The notes beneath the pieces were generated by a model. That model ran no database searches. It was not told the DNA's origin and saw nothing but the letters and a program-made list of their open reading frames with translations. A stretch of 64,000 nt of DNA, from NCBI GenBank assembly GCA_947500415.1, contig CANMRT010000002.1, positions 806,001 to 870,000 of the forward strand. The letters run 5' to 3'. The stretch's first letter is position 1; each line of letters starts with the position of its first letter. Positions 44,511 through 52,999 of this stretch are shown here, in pieces. A program made the translations under genes and the position numbers. The DNA is from an uncultured Roseicyclus sp. (GTDB lineage Bacteria; Pseudomonadota; Alphaproteobacteria; Rhodobacterales; Rhodobacteraceae).

Positions 44511-45431
44511 TTACCAGCCGCGCACTTCCATTCGGGTCGTGCAACTGCTTGGCGAATACGCGCCGATCCAGATATCAACACGACCGTTCAGATTGGCCGT
44601 ATCCGTCAACCGCAAACGAGAGCGCAGGTGGTTCGGGTAGTTGTAGTCATCGTTAAAGAAGAACGTGCCCGAAGCATCACGGATTAGAAGCGTCGTATCG
44701 CAATTGCTGGCTTCCACCAGGAACTGGACGGTGTCGAAGCTATCCATGTCGCTCAAGTACATCGTGAACGTCGGGTTCGCGTCGAAATAGCCACGCCGGT
44801 AGGGCATGCCACCACTACACGACCGCAGATCGGTGTATCCCGAGTGCGCAGTAGTGTGATCGTTGCCATTGCCGAAGTCCGAAGGGCCCTGCACCAGCGG
44901 CTCACCGTTGTAGAAGTTGTTCGGACAGCCTGCGACCTGACCGCTCGCCGGGGGCGGGAACGGATCGTTGCCCGCATTCGGATCGGGATCAGGGTCCGGG
45001 GTCGGATCAGGATCGGGATCAGGCGTCGGATCGGGATCTGGATCAGGCGTCGGGTCCGGGTCGGGATCAGGCGTCGGGTCCGGATCGGGATCCGGGTCGG
45101 GAGTGGGATCGGGGTCGGGATCCGGGGTCGGATCAGGATCGGGGTTCGGATCAGGGTCCGTGCCGCCGCCGCCGGTCGGATCACCACCACAAGTGCCAGC
45201 ACCGTCGCACTCGTCACCGGCTTCGGTGTCGGGCAGAACCGCCAATTGGTTGTCCCAGGCGGTTTCAAACAATCCATCCTGCATTTCACCGCGGATGTTC
45301 GCGGAATGCTCGGTCAAATCCTCGTTGGTTTCATCGGCCAGCCAGACACCCAGTCCGACAAGCGCTGCCAAAACGGCCACATAGTCGACCGTCGCTACGC
45401 CATGTTCTCTAGTCCAAAACGGGTGGAACAC
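44511..45431 (-). CDS. Flp-pilin-like protein with Asp-Pro repeat stalk and CDT-type C-terminal domain
   Basis: 306 residues. Residues 1-33 resemble a Flp/TadE-type pilin: a basic leader, Gly11, then VATVDYVAVLAALVGLGVW, with Asp where the prepilin Glu5 is normal. Residues 91-152 are a stalk of DPDPTP-type repeats. The end (about 169-306) is the shared extracytoplasmic domain: start [50 protein letters not shown]. It suggests a surface protein anchored by the pilin helix and displaying the domain on a rigid stalk. It is divergent from rpsF. The function is unknown; the domain is the same as in the kinase at 55249-57507. Confidence 0.6.
   Translation of the reverse strand: MFHPFWTREHGVATVDYVAVLAALVGLGVWLADETNEDLTEHSANIRGEMQDGLFETAWDNQLAVLPDTEAGDECDGAGTCGGDPTGGGGTDPDPNPDPDPTPDPDPDPTPDPDPDPDPTPDPDPDPTPDPDPDPTPDPDPDPTPDPDPDPNAGNDPFPPPASGQVAGCPNNFYNGEPLVQGPSDFGNGNDHTTAHSGYTDLRSCSGGMPYRRGYFDANPTFTMYLSDMDSFDTVQFLVEASNCDTTLLIRDASGTFFFNDDYNYPNHLRSRLRLTDTANLNGRVDIWIGAYSPSSCTTRMEVRGW
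44976..45161 (-). repeat. DNA repeat encoding Asp-Pro/Thr-Pro stalk
   Basis: A tandem array of about 18-24 base units rich in GGATCAGGATCGGG-like blocks, coding for DPDPDPTP repeats in the pilin-like protein. Copy number is likely to vary between strains through slippage. The antisense reading gives a meaningless Gly-Ser-Val repeat. Confidence 0.8.
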
Positions 45432-45749
45432 CGGGGGCCTCCATTCCTACTCAAATCAAGCCGCCTGAAACGGCCGAAAATACGCTGCACCGCCCACGTG
45501 GACGGAGTTTTCCGATGCCTTCATGGCTGCACTTCATGGTCGAAATGCGGCGAAACCCGGAAATCCCCGTGGCATACACGCGGATCACAGGCGAAACGGC
45601 CAACGCGGGCTGGACATACGCCCCTCCCGCGCCTATACGCGCCCATCGCTTCGTCATGCATCTCGAACGGCGTGATCCCTCGTGGCCGGGGGACGAAGCG
45701 ATACATGCCCGGCCTTTGAAATGCGCCCTGAAAATGAACTGGAGCTCCC
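45432..45749. other. 318-bp divergent intergenic region before rpsF
   Basis: Between the pilin-like gene and rpsF. A short open frame at 45515-45763 ignores rpsF's start and has no ribosome site or recognisable protein. The region must hold the ribosomal operon promoter and possibly an S6:S18 leader, but I could not identify a convincing -35/-10 pair or the leader fold by eye. Confidence 0.4.
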
Positions 45750-46103
45750 ATGCCTCTCTATGAGCATGTGATGATCGCGCGTCAGGACCTGTCCAACGCG
45801 CAAGCCGAAGCGCTGAACGAGCACTTCGGAACCGTCCTGAAAGACAATGGCGGCACCGTGGTCGACACCGAATATTGGGGTGTGAAGACCATGGCCTACA
45901 AAATCAACAAAAACCGCAAGGGTCACTATTCCTACATCCGCACTGACGCACCGTCAGATGCCGTTGTGGAAATGGAACGCCTGATGCGCCTGCACGACGA
46001 CGTGATGCGTGTTCTGACCGTCAAGGTCGACGCCCATGATGAGGGCCCTTCGGTCCAGATGCAGAAACGTGATGAGCGCGACACCCGCCGCGAACGCCGC
46101 TGA
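45750..46103 (+). CDS. rpsF: 30S ribosomal protein bS6
   Basis: 117 residues. MPLYEHVMIARQDLSNAQAEAL start, then YWGVKTMAYKINKNRKGHY and a basic C-terminal tail. It forms a pair with bS18 on the 16S central domain. It heads the rpsF-rpsR-rplI operon, with 21 bases before rpsR. Confidence 0.97.
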   Translation: MPLYEHVMIARQDLSNAQAEALNEHFGTVLKDNGGTVVDTEYWGVKTMAYKINKNRKGHYSYIRTDAPSDAVVEMERLMRLHDDVMRVLTVKVDAHDEGPSVQMQKRDERDTRRERR

Positions 46104-46124
46104 TTCTTAAGGAGTGACATTCCA

Positions 46125-46352
46125 ATGGCCGCAAAACCATTCTTCCGCCGCCGCAAGACCGACCCGTTTGAGGGCGAGAACGCGCCGAAGATCGACTACA
46201 AAGACACCCGCCTGCTTCAGCGTTACATCTCTGAACGTGGCAAAATCGTCCCTTCCCGCATCACCGCGGTAGGCGCAAAGAACCAGCGCAAGCTCGCCCG
46301 TGCGATCAAGCGTGCCCGGTTCCTCGCCCTGCTGCCCTACGCCGTTAAGTAA
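46125..46352 (+). CDS. rpsR: 30S ribosomal protein bS18
   Basis: 75 residues. It contains [25 protein letters not shown], split here from [21 protein letters not shown], the standard bS18 core. It binds with bS6 to the small-subunit platform. It is the second gene of the operon; rplI follows after 12 bases. Confidence 0.97.
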   Translation: MAAKPFFRRRKTDPFEGENAPKIDYKDTRLLQRYISERGKIVPSRITAVGAKNQRKLARAIKRARFLALLPYAVK

Positions 46353-46364
46353 GGAGCGAACATC

Positions 46365-47006
46365 ATGGACGTTATCCTACTGGAACGTGTGGCCAAGCTG
46401 GGTCAGATGGGCGAAGTGGTCTCCGTAAAGGAAGGCTACGCGCGCAATTTCCTGCTGCCGCAGAAAAAGGCGCTTCGTGCCAATGAAGCCAACCTTGCCA
46501 CCTTCGAGAACCAGAAAGCGCAGCTTGAAGCCCGCAATCTGGAAACGAAATCCGAAGCCGAAAGCCTTGGCGAAAAGCTCGACGGTCAGCAGTTCATCGT
46601 GATCCGCTCGGCCTCTGACAGCGGCTCGCTCTACGGCTCCGTCACCACCCGTGACGCAGCTGAAGCGGCCACCGCAGAAGGCTTCTCCGTTGATCGCAAG
46701 CAGGTCGCTCTGACCGCACCGATCAAGGATCTGGGTCTGCACGACGTGGTCGTTCGCCTGCACCCCGAAGTTGAGGTGACCATCCAGCTCAACGTCGCGC
46801 GCTCGCCTGAAGAGGCCGAGTTGCAGGCGTCGGGGAAGTCGATCCAGGAACTCGCGGCCGAGGAAGAGGCTCAGGCCGAATTCGAGATCGCGGAACTCTT
46901 CGACGATATCGGTGCTGCTCAGCTCGACGAGCTGGAAGGCGACGACGACGCCCCTGCCGCAGCGGCAGAGGAAGAGGCACCCGCCGAGGACAGCGAAGAG
47001 GAGTAA
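46365..47006 (+). CDS. rplI: 50S ribosomal protein bL9 with acidic C-terminal extension
   Basis: 213 residues against about 150 in most bacteria. The N-terminal rRNA-binding domain ([30 protein letters not shown], in two parts) and C-domain to about residue 150 are normal. The last ~55 residues are Glu/Asp/Ala-rich ([18 protein letters not shown]). Similar tails occur in other Rhodobacterales L9. It is the last gene of the operon, followed by a terminator. Confidence 0.96.
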   Translation: MDVILLERVAKLGQMGEVVSVKEGYARNFLLPQKKALRANEANLATFENQKAQLEARNLETKSEAESLGEKLDGQQFIVIRSASDSGSLYGSVTTRDAAEAATAEGFSVDRKQVALTAPIKDLGLHDVVVRLHPEVEVTIQLNVARSPEEAELQASGKSIQELAAEEEAQAEFEIAELFDDIGAAQLDELEGDDDAPAAAAEEEAPAEDSEEE

Positions 47007-47050
47007 TCACTCCCCGAGCCCTGCGGCTCTCCTTGCACACCACATACGAC

Positions 47051-47081
47051 AGGCCGCGCCCACATCGGGTGCGGCCTTTTT
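47051..47081 (+). terminator. Intrinsic terminator of the rpsF-rpsR-rplI operon
   Basis: AGGCCGCGCCC pairs with GGGTGCGGCCT (11 bp with one G-U) around a 5-base loop, followed directly by TTTT. It starts 45 bases past the rplI stop. Confidence 0.85.
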
Positions 47082-47187
47082 CGTTGGCGGATTTTAGCTG
47101 CGAGGAGGGTCGCACGACCCGAGGAGGGGCTGATTGCGCGAAGCGCACACCTATATCAGGTGTAAGTTCATTCACCACGAGGCTTTC

Positions 47188-48384
47188 ATGCTCCGCGCCC
47201 TGCCCTTTTTACTGCTCGCCACTCCTGCCTTCGCACAAGCCCCCGTTGATGACGGAACACCGAACCTGCCCGACACGGTTCCAGCTTTTCCGGAACAGAC
47301 AGATGCGCCCGAGGTCTTCTCGGACATCACTCTAAGCGAGGAAGTTATCGTCGGCGCCCTTGCACGTCCCTGGGCAGTAGCCGTGCTACCAGACGGCGGG
47401 GGATATATAGTGACCGAACGCGGCGGCACACTGCGCCACATCACGCGGGACGGGACGATGGGCCCCGAGATCACTGGTGTACCGGGCGTGCGCGCAATTC
47501 AGCAGGGTGGGCTTCTGGATGTCGTCCTACACCCGGACTTCGCGGAAAACCCTACGCTGTTCCTGACCTATTCCGCCCGCGAAGGCTTGGCGAGTTCCGC
47601 AACGGCTTTGGCCCGCGCGATGCTGTCAGAGGATCACACCGCGCTGGATGAGGTTGAAGAGCTTTGGCGCCAAACCCCGGCCTCCGTCGTTCCAGCCCAT
47701 TTCGGCAGCCGCGTGGTTGTCATGCCCAACGGCAATCTGATCGTCACCACTGGCGACCGCTTCACCCCTGAAAACCGCGAGCTGGCTCAAGATCCGGTAA
47801 ACACCTCCTATGGCGTTGTGGTGGCCCTCTTCCCCGATGGGACGCCCACGGCAAACGATGCCATGCCAGACATCCTGCCGGGCAATGTCAGCTTCGGACA
47901 CCGCAACATCCAAGGGGCCGCCGTTCAACCGGGTACTGACGTGCTCTGGACGCTAGAACACGGCCCCGCCGGTGGGGACGAGCTGAATATCATCGAAGAA
48001 GGCGGCAACTATGGCTGGCCAGTGGTCAGCTACGGTGTGAACTACAACGGGTCTGACGTGGGCACCGGCGATCAGACCCATGCGCCTGACTATGTGGAGC
48101 CGCGTTACTTCTGGGACCCCTCCATCGCACCCTCGGACATGATTTTCTACGAGGGTGAGATGTTCCCTGACTGGCAGGGCGACATTCTTCTGGGCGCGCT
48201 CGCAGGCCAGTCCTTGGTCCGGCTCGACATCGAAGGCCAGACGGTCATGGGCGAAGAACGGCTGCGCACAGGCGAGGGCCGTGTGCGGGATGTGGCAATC
48301 GACGACGATGGCGCGATTCTCATACTAATCGACGACGATCCGGGTGCGCTAATCCGACTGACGCCTGCCAACGCCCCCGAGTAG
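47188..48384 (+). CDS. Periplasmic PQQ-dependent sugar dehydrogenase (YliI-like)
   Basis: 398 residues from ATG 47188, chosen because it gives the signal peptide MLRALPFLLLATPAFA. The six-bladed propeller of soluble aldose dehydrogenases shows as LARPWAVAVLPDGGGYIVTE, GGLLDVVLHPDFAENPTL, SFGHRNIQGAAVQPGTDVLW, ELNIIEEGGNYGWPVVSYG and FYEGEMFPDWQGDILLGAL. The HGPAGGDE segment supplies PQQ/Ca ligands. It oxidises aldose sugars at C1 in the periplasm with PQQ as cofactor. Confidence 0.9.
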   Translation: MLRALPFLLLATPAFAQAPVDDGTPNLPDTVPAFPEQTDAPEVFSDITLSEEVIVGALARPWAVAVLPDGGGYIVTERGGTLRHITRDGTMGPEITGVPGVRAIQQGGLLDVVLHPDFAENPTLFLTYSAREGLASSATALARAMLSEDHTALDEVEELWRQTPASVVPAHFGSRVVVMPNGNLIVTTGDRFTPENRELAQDPVNTSYGVVVALFPDGTPTANDAMPDILPGNVSFGHRNIQGAAVQPGTDVLWTLEHGPAGGDELNIIEEGGNYGWPVVSYGVNYNGSDVGTGDQTHAPDYVEPRYFWDPSIAPSDMIFYEGEMFPDWQGDILLGALAGQSLVRLDIEGQTVMGEERLRTGEGRVRDVAIDDDGAILILIDDDPGALIRLTPANAPE

Positions 48385-48448
48385 ACCCGCGGGTGCACGC
48401 GTGCACACGGCCGCAACCCATTGAAAAGGTTGAAAGGGCCTTCGAAAA

Positions 48449-48463
48449 TTAACCCTCTCTTAA
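48449..48463. promoter_or_regulatory. Perfect CtrA consensus TTAA-N7-TTAA between convergent genes
   Basis: TTAACCCTCTCTTAA is an exact match to the CtrA recognition pattern. It lies in the 102-bp gap between two gene 3' ends, which is an unusual place for a promoter element, so it may be a chance match. Confidence 0.3.
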
Positions 48464-48486
48464 CGAAATCACCGGCGTTTTCAGGG

Positions 48487-49113
48487 TTATCCCGACCGGC
48501 TTGCTCTCAGGGCGACCAACCCGGCCACACCGAGGCAGGCCGCGCCAATCCGGTTGATCAGGCGCAGCACAAACGGCCCGCTCAGATACTCTCGCAAGCT
48601 ACTTGCCAGAACCAACCACCCCAGTCCGTTGATTGCCGCCACCACGGTGAAGGTCGCGGTCAACACAGCGAATTGCATGAGCACATCGCCACTCGGGTCC
48701 ACGAATTGCGGCACGAAGGCCATGTAGAAAACCGGACCCTTGGGGTTCAGCGCACTGATAAGCGTCGATTGCCGGAACAAGGCCCCCAACGGTCGGCTTG
48801 GGGCCGCGTCGTCAGTGCGGATTGCGTCAACCGGGGCGGTCCACAAACGATAGGCCAGCCACAACAAATAAAGCGCACCCGCCACCTTCATCGCAGTGAA
48901 CAACCCGACAGATGCAGCCAGAATCGCCCCTGCCCCGGCAAGCGAGGCCGACATCGCCAGAAGTGCCCCCAAGGCCTGCCCTGGCACCGTCGCAAGGCCA
49001 GATCGCAGTCCATCCCTGATCCCATAGGTCACGGTCAGCACGATGTTGGGGCCAGGAATGACAACAACGATTGCGCTGGCCACAACGAAGGCCAGCCAGG
49101 TTTCGATTTGCAT
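48487..49113 (-). CDS. LysE/RhtB-family amino-acid exporter
   Basis: 208 residues from ATG 49113. The family pattern is visible: IVVVIPGPNIVLTVTYGIRDG in the first helix, six membrane segments, and LISALNPKGPVFYMAFVPQFV in the middle. It exports amino acids or homoserine-lactone-like compounds. It converges with the PQQ dehydrogenase gene. Confidence 0.9.
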   Translation of the reverse strand: MQIETWLAFVVASAIVVVIPGPNIVLTVTYGIRDGLRSGLATVPGQALGALLAMSASLAGAGAILAASVGLFTAMKVAGALYLLWLAYRLWTAPVDAIRTDDAAPSRPLGALFRQSTLISALNPKGPVFYMAFVPQFVDPSGDVLMQFAVLTATFTVVAAINGLGWLVLASSLREYLSGPFVLRLINRIGAACLGVAGLVALRASRSG

Positions 49114-49192
49114 GGACGTTCTCCCTTTGAACGTCAGCAAATCATCACGCCTGGGAAATGAAAAGGTCTTCCCAATCAGCGCACAAACGAAA

Positions 49193-49216
49193 ACGGCCCG
49201 CCAATTGGCGGGCCGT
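49193..49216 (-). terminator. Intrinsic terminator after the single-domain secreted protein gene
   Basis: ACGGCCCGCC and GGCGGGCCGT form a perfect 10-bp stem with loop AATT. On the minus strand it is followed by a T-rich tail (TTCGTTTG). It starts 30 bases past the gene's stop. Confidence 0.85.
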
Positions 49217-49245
49217 CTCGTTAGACCATATCGGTCTTGGAAAAC

Positions 49246-49701
49246 TTACCAGGTTTCCATCTGCAGCGTCGCGCCACAGGTCTGGGTGCCGTAGGTGCCA
49301 ACCCAGATGTCATAGACACCGGACTGGGGGCTGTAGAGGTTGATGGCAGGGTTCAGGTTGCCATAGCTGTCATCATCGAAATACCAGTTGCCGGTTGCAT
49401 CGTTGACCAGCAGAACCGTGTCGCAAGAGCCGATAACGCGCATCTCAAGGCGGTTGTAGGCATGCAGGCCGTTGATGGTGAATTCGAAGTCGGGGCGCGA
49501 AATCACGTAGCCCGAGTGGTTCCAGCCACAGTTACGCAGGGACTGCGAACCGCCTGCAACAACCGAGTAGCTGTTGGGGGTCCAGAGGTCCTGACCGTTG
49601 GTGACGCCGGTCTGGACGCCTTGGTTCTGCCATGCGGGGCAAGCGGCAGCGATACCAGCGGTGGCGAGAAGGATTGCAGAGGCGGCAAGAAGCTTTTTCA
49701 T
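49246..49701 (-). CDS. Secreted single-domain protein of the CDT family
   Basis: 151 residues: signal peptide MKKLLAASAILLATAGIAAA and one copy of the shared domain. Four cysteines sit as in the other copies (CPAW, RNCGW, GSCDTVLLVNDATGNWYFDD, QTCGATLQMETW); the YDIWVGTYG strand is intact. As the smallest member it defines the domain limits (about 130 residues). Its closest relatives here are the third copy in the triple-domain protein and the end of the first kinase. It is exported and soluble, with a function that is unknown; it could be a ligand or partner of the kinase sensor domain. Confidence 0.7.
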   Translation of the reverse strand: MKKLLAASAILLATAGIAAACPAWQNQGVQTGVTNGQDLWTPNSYSVVAGGSQSLRNCGWNHSGYVISRPDFEFTINGLHAYNRLEMRVIGSCDTVLLVNDATGNWYFDDDSYGNLNPAINLYSPQSGVYDIWVGTYGTQTCGATLQMETW

Positions 49702-49868
49702 CGTGTTACTCCGGGTGTTCTTTTTATCTTCAGCAGAAGGGGTAAAAGGGGTTTTAGGTTCAAAGGGTTAGGGGCGATGGTGCCCCCGGTGAAGGGTAGG
49801 GACACTATCCATTTTTGGGGCTCAGGGCGAAAGGCAGGAAACCCTTACCCTGAGCGCAGGGGGCTGGA

Positions 49869-51413
49869 TCAGAAGTTCCAGGTCTCCATTTCGAACTCGG
49901 CCTCACACGCGATATCCGCGCCAAAGGTGCCAACCCATATGTCCACGCGACCATTGAGGGCAGCGGTGTCCGTCAGGTTGAGTTCAGGCTGCAGGCTTCC
50001 GCCCGCATCGTCGTCGAAGTGCCAGTTGCCCTGGGCGTCATTGACCAGAAGCGTGGTGTCGCAGTCGCTGGAGACTTCGATTTCAAGACGGCCATAAGTT
50101 TCCATGCCCGAAAGCTGGAAGCTGTAGTTCGGGGCCGCGTTGATGACACCGGCACCGGGCAGACCCGAGCAGCTGGCCAAAGAGGTCACGCCGCCGGCTT
50201 GCACCGTGTAGGTGGTGGGGCTGTAAAGCTCCGCACCGTTGGACACGACCTGAATGCCTTCCAGCGATGTGGTTGGGCAACCGCCAGCCGGGGTAGGTGT
50301 TGGCGTTGGTGTGGGTGTCGGGGTAGGTGTAGGTGTAGGTGTAGGTGTAGGAGCCGGTGCTGGCGCCGGAGCCGGAGCCGGTGTTGGCGCCGGTGCCGGA
50401 GTTGGCGTGGGCGTCGGTACAGGTGTTGGAGCCGGTGCTGGCGCAGGTGTCGGTGTCGGCAGTGGCTGCGGCACAGGCTGTACCACTGGCACGGCCTGCA
50501 AAGTGAATGTACCGGCACAGCTGTCACCACCAAAGGTGCCAACCCAGACGTCGATCCGTCCATTCAGCGCCGCTTGATCGGTGATGGTCAGCTCAGGCTG
50601 GAAGTTCCCCTGCCCGTCATCGTTATAATACCAGGTCGTGTCTGCGCCATTCACCAGAAGGGTCGAATCACATTCGGCGTTGGCCAGAAGCGACAGGTTG
50701 TGGCCCTGCATCTCGGACAGGCTGATCGAGAATTGCGGCACCTGGCTTGCAGTACCGCCACCTTCAACACCGGCACAGGATCCGACGGACACACCGCCTG
50801 TGGCTTGCGCGATGTAGCTGAGCGGCTGAAGGATCTGGTTTGCTGTGAATTGCAGCGCCGGACCAGGGACTTCCCAGGTCGGGCAACCGGCAACCGGCGC
50901 AGGCGCGGGTGCCGGGGTCGGAACCGGTGTTGGCACTGGCGTGGGCACAGGTGCGCCGCCTGTGGCCTGAACGGTCAGGGTCGCGGGGCAACCGCCACCC
51001 GAGAAGGTGCCAATCCAGATGTCTACACGGCCATCAGCGGCAGCGGAGGGCAAACGCATACCGGGCTGCAAGCCGTTGCTGTCATCGTTGAAATACCACT
51101 GGCCCGAAGCGTCGTTGACCAGCATCGCGGGGTCACAGCTTGAGTTGACGAACAAGTCGAGCTCGCGCCCAACCATATTAGTCAGTGTAAGGGTCAGATC
51201 GGGGGCGGCGCGGAACTGGCCGTAGCCAAGGCTACCAAGACCACATTGGTCCAGCGTGAACTGGCCGCCCGCCTGGACGTTGAAGTTCAGCCCGTTGGCA
51301 ATCTGTGAGCTGTCGTAGTTGAAACCATTTTGGGCCAATTGGTAATTCGGGCAGGCCATTGCGGCACCGCCCATAGCAATCAATGCGAGTGCGCTTGCAG
51401 TCATAAGACGCAT
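49869..51413 (-). CDS. Secreted protein with three CDT-family domains and Pro-Thr-Ala linkers
   Basis: 514 residues from ATG 51413 (AAGGA upstream), with signal peptide [20 protein letters not shown]. Three copies of the shared domain lie at about 21-150, 177-308 and 379-514. Each has CP at the start, a central Cys, a CDxxxLVN segment, W(Y/H)(F/Y)(N/D)DD and (V/I)D(I/V)W(V/I)GTF followed by a Cys. Linkers are PVPTP-type (154-175) and a long PAPAPTPTP stretch (311-375). It resembles an extracellular multivalent binding protein. No enzyme motif is present. Confidence 0.72.
   Translation of the reverse strand: MRLMTASALALIAMGGAAMACPNYQLAQNGFNYDSSQIANGLNFNVQAGGQFTLDQCGLGSLGYGQFRAAPDLTLTLTNMVGRELDLFVNSSCDPAMLVNDASGQWYFNDDSNGLQPGMRLPSAAADGRVDIWIGTFSGGGCPATLTVQATGGAPVPTPVPTPVPTPAPAPAPVAGCPTWEVPGPALQFTANQILQPLSYIAQATGGVSVGSCAGVEGGGTASQVPQFSISLSEMQGHNLSLLANAECDSTLLVNGADTTWYYNDDGQGNFQPELTITDQAALNGRIDVWVGTFGGDSCAGTFTLQAVPVVQPVPQPLPTPTPAPAPAPTPVPTPTPTPAPAPTPAPAPAPAPAPTPTPTPTPTPTPTPTPTPTPAGGCPTTSLEGIQVVSNGAELYSPTTYTVQAGGVTSLASCSGLPGAGVINAAPNYSFQLSGMETYGRLEIEVSSDCDTTLLVNDAQGNWHFDDDAGGSLQPELNLTDTAALNGRVDIWVGTFGADIACEAEFEMETWNF
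50285..50480 (-). repeat. DNA repeat encoding Pro-Thr-Ala linker
   Basis: A tandem GGTGTAGGTGTAGG-type array, 6 bases per unit, encodes PTPTP and PAPAP stretches between domains 2 and 3 of the triple-domain protein. It is prone to slippage. The opposite strand gives a spurious Gly-Val/Gly-Ala frame. Confidence 0.8.
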
Positions 51414-51538
51414 AGGGGGAGTATCCTTCCTGTGTGTGGGGGCCGTTGAAGGGCAACCGACCCGCCGAAAAATAGACGTAAGCCGGGTCAGGTTATGGGA
51501 TGGCAAACCTCCGCCAAACTGCGGAAACCCTGACCTTC

Positions 51539-51549
51539 GTTATACAACC
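51539..51549 (-). promoter_or_regulatory. Shared GGTTGTATAAC element before the triple-domain gene
   Basis: On the minus strand GGTTGTATAAC, containing a -10-like TATAAC, lies 126 bases upstream of the triple-domain gene. The identical 11 bases occur 100 bases upstream of the gene at 52237-52824. No good -35 is seen at the usual spacing. Confidence 0.4.
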
Positions 51550-51612
51550 TTAACGTTAACGGCGGTCTGGCGGTTCACCAAAGCGTTTTTTCCAAACGAT
51601 CAAAAAAGTTTA

Positions 51613-51636
51613 GGGCCCGGGTGTTTCACCGGGCCC
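51613..51636 (-). terminator. Intrinsic terminator after the 167-residue secreted protein gene
   Basis: GGGCCCGG(G)TG and CACCGGGCCC form a stem with one bulged G and a loop of three T. On the minus strand the tail is TAAACTTTTTTG. It starts 14 bases past the stop at 51651. Confidence 0.8.
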
Positions 51637-51650
51637 GAATCTTTCGGGTG

Positions 51651-52154
51651 TTACTGGCCGAAAATGCGCTGCCAAAGCGACAGACGCGGTGCAGCGGCAT
51701 TGGCCAGTTCTGCGCCATCGCTGTGGATCACGGCCGTGTTGGTTCCGTTCACGACAGCAGTGTTTACGCCGGACGCGACCAGCGTGTTTGCGCCAGCGGG
51801 GGCTTCGACTGCGGCAATATCCATAGCCTCAAGCAGCGCGCCCATGTCGGTTGCAGCGGGGGCCGCCTCGGGCACACGGGCCAATTCAGGGATGGCCAGT
51901 GTGCGCGGGCGCAGCACCGGACGGGGCGAGGACAAGACAGTGGTGTCCAACTGGAGGGCCGCAAGCTCGGCCGGGGCGATCTGGATCACCCTGGGCGCGA
52001 CAATGCGGTTGGCGGCGGCACCGTTCAAAAGGTCACCAAGACCAAGCTCGGCGATCATGGCGCGTGGGTTCATCATATCGTTGATGTCCTGAGCGAAGGC
52101 CGGGGTGGCAAGGCTGGCAGCAAGGGCCAGAACGAGGGGAAGGGAATGTTTCAT
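51651..52154 (-). CDS. Secreted hypothetical protein
   Basis: 167 residues with signal peptide MKHSLPLVLALAASLATPAFA. The rest is rich in Ala, Val, Asn and Thr (LLNGAAANRIVAPRV, VASGVNTAVVNGTNTAVI) with no cysteine and no motif I recognise. It ends RLSLWQRIFGQ. It lies between the triple-domain gene and another secreted hypothetical gene on the same strand, and has its own terminator. Confidence 0.6.
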   Translation of the reverse strand: MKHSLPLVLALAASLATPAFAQDINDMMNPRAMIAELGLGDLLNGAAANRIVAPRVIQIAPAELAALQLDTTVLSSPRPVLRPRTLAIPELARVPEAAPAATDMGALLEAMDIAAVEAPAGANTLVASGVNTAVVNGTNTAVIHSDGAELANAAAPRLSLWQRIFGQ

Positions 52155-52236
52155 GGGTTTGACTACTCGATTGGTTTGAATGGGTTAACTGAAGGGGCGC
52201 CCTGCCCCAGACGACGCGGGGCAAGACAGGATTAGG

Positions 52237-52824
52237 TCAGCGGAACGGGTTGACGATGATCGTGTTCCCGGGATGGCGCGGCAGGTTGTAGTGGTTGATG
52301 ATCGCCGGACCGGAATGACCGAAAGAAAAACGGCCAGGCAGATTCTGCCAATTGAAATGCGGGCGCGGGATCACGTGCAGCGCCTGGGGGCGATGGTCGA
52401 GACGCTCCTGTACTTCTTCCAGAAGCTCGGCAACATCGGCAATCCGGTCACCGGCGCTCTGCTGCCAGCCATAGTTGCCGTGAATGCGTGGCAAGCGCGG
52501 CGCGGGGATGTGGTAAGGCGCATAGTCGTCATAAAGCTCGGCGACTTCCTCCCACTCCTCGGCATGCAGGGCCCAGCGTTTTGCAGCATCGGCTTGCGCC
52601 AGTGCGATCAAGTCCAGGACATCAGCATGGCCTGCTCCGGGAACACTGCAGGCAACGCCAAAGCGGTGGCAAAGCTCAAACGTCTGGTCGAAGGCGTGGT
52701 CTTCAAACGGGGTGTAATCCTCGACCAGATCGGGCCGTGGCAATATGGGAAGCAGCGTGTCAGCCGATGCCGCGGGAACGACCGCGGCAAGGCCAGCAAG
52801 GGCTATGAGGGTGTGTTTCAACAT
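52237..52824 (-). CDS. Secreted hypothetical protein
   Basis: 195 residues with signal peptide MLKHTLIALAGLAAVVPAASA. It has two cysteines (LCHRF and VACSV), an amphipathic helical middle (DLIALAQADAAKRWALHAEEW, ELLEEVQERLDHR) and an aromatic C-terminus (HFNWQNLPGRFSFGHSG, ending NTIIVNPFR). No family recognised. The GGTTGTATAAC element lies 100 bases upstream, as for the triple-domain gene, which suggests shared control. Confidence 0.6.
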   Translation of the reverse strand: MLKHTLIALAGLAAVVPAASADTLLPILPRPDLVEDYTPFEDHAFDQTFELCHRFGVACSVPGAGHADVLDLIALAQADAAKRWALHAEEWEEVAELYDDYAPYHIPAPRLPRIHGNYGWQQSAGDRIADVAELLEEVQERLDHRPQALHVIPRPHFNWQNLPGRFSFGHSGPAIINHYNLPRHPGNTIIVNPFR

Positions 52825-52923
52825 GGGTCAGGGCTTTCGAAAAGAATGGGTGCGTAAAAAGACGTGCAAGAAAATTGTGTGCCATTGATCGGCGATTGCC
52901 CAAACCTGCCCCTGCCTCGACGT

Positions 52924-52934
52924 GTTATACAACC
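52924..52934 (-). promoter_or_regulatory. Shared GGTTGTATAAC element (second copy)
   Basis: This is the exact 11-base match to the element at 51539, 100 bases before the secreted protein gene at 52237-52824. It includes TATAAC as a possible -10. Confidence 0.4.
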
Positions 52935-52999
52935 GCCGGGGTCCGTTATCCGATAACAGACAGGGTTAAGACTTTGATCTACAGAAGTTTTTCGGAGAT

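Noticed and set aside
44976-45161. Possible CRISPR-like array
   Set aside because: The short repeats are in frame inside a coding sequence, have no unique spacers and encode a regular Asp-Pro stalk.
44968-45384. Gly-Ser-Val repeat open frame on the + strand
   Set aside because: It is the antisense reading of the Asp-Pro stalk repeat of the pilin-like gene, with no ribosome site and no recognisable protein.
45515-45763. 82-codon open frame upstream of rpsF
   Set aside because: It overlaps the rpsF start, lacks a ribosome site and its translation resembles no protein family.
50254-50577. Gly-Val/Gly-Ala repeat open frame on the + strand
   Set aside because: It is the antisense reading of the Pro-Thr-Ala linker of the triple-domain gene.
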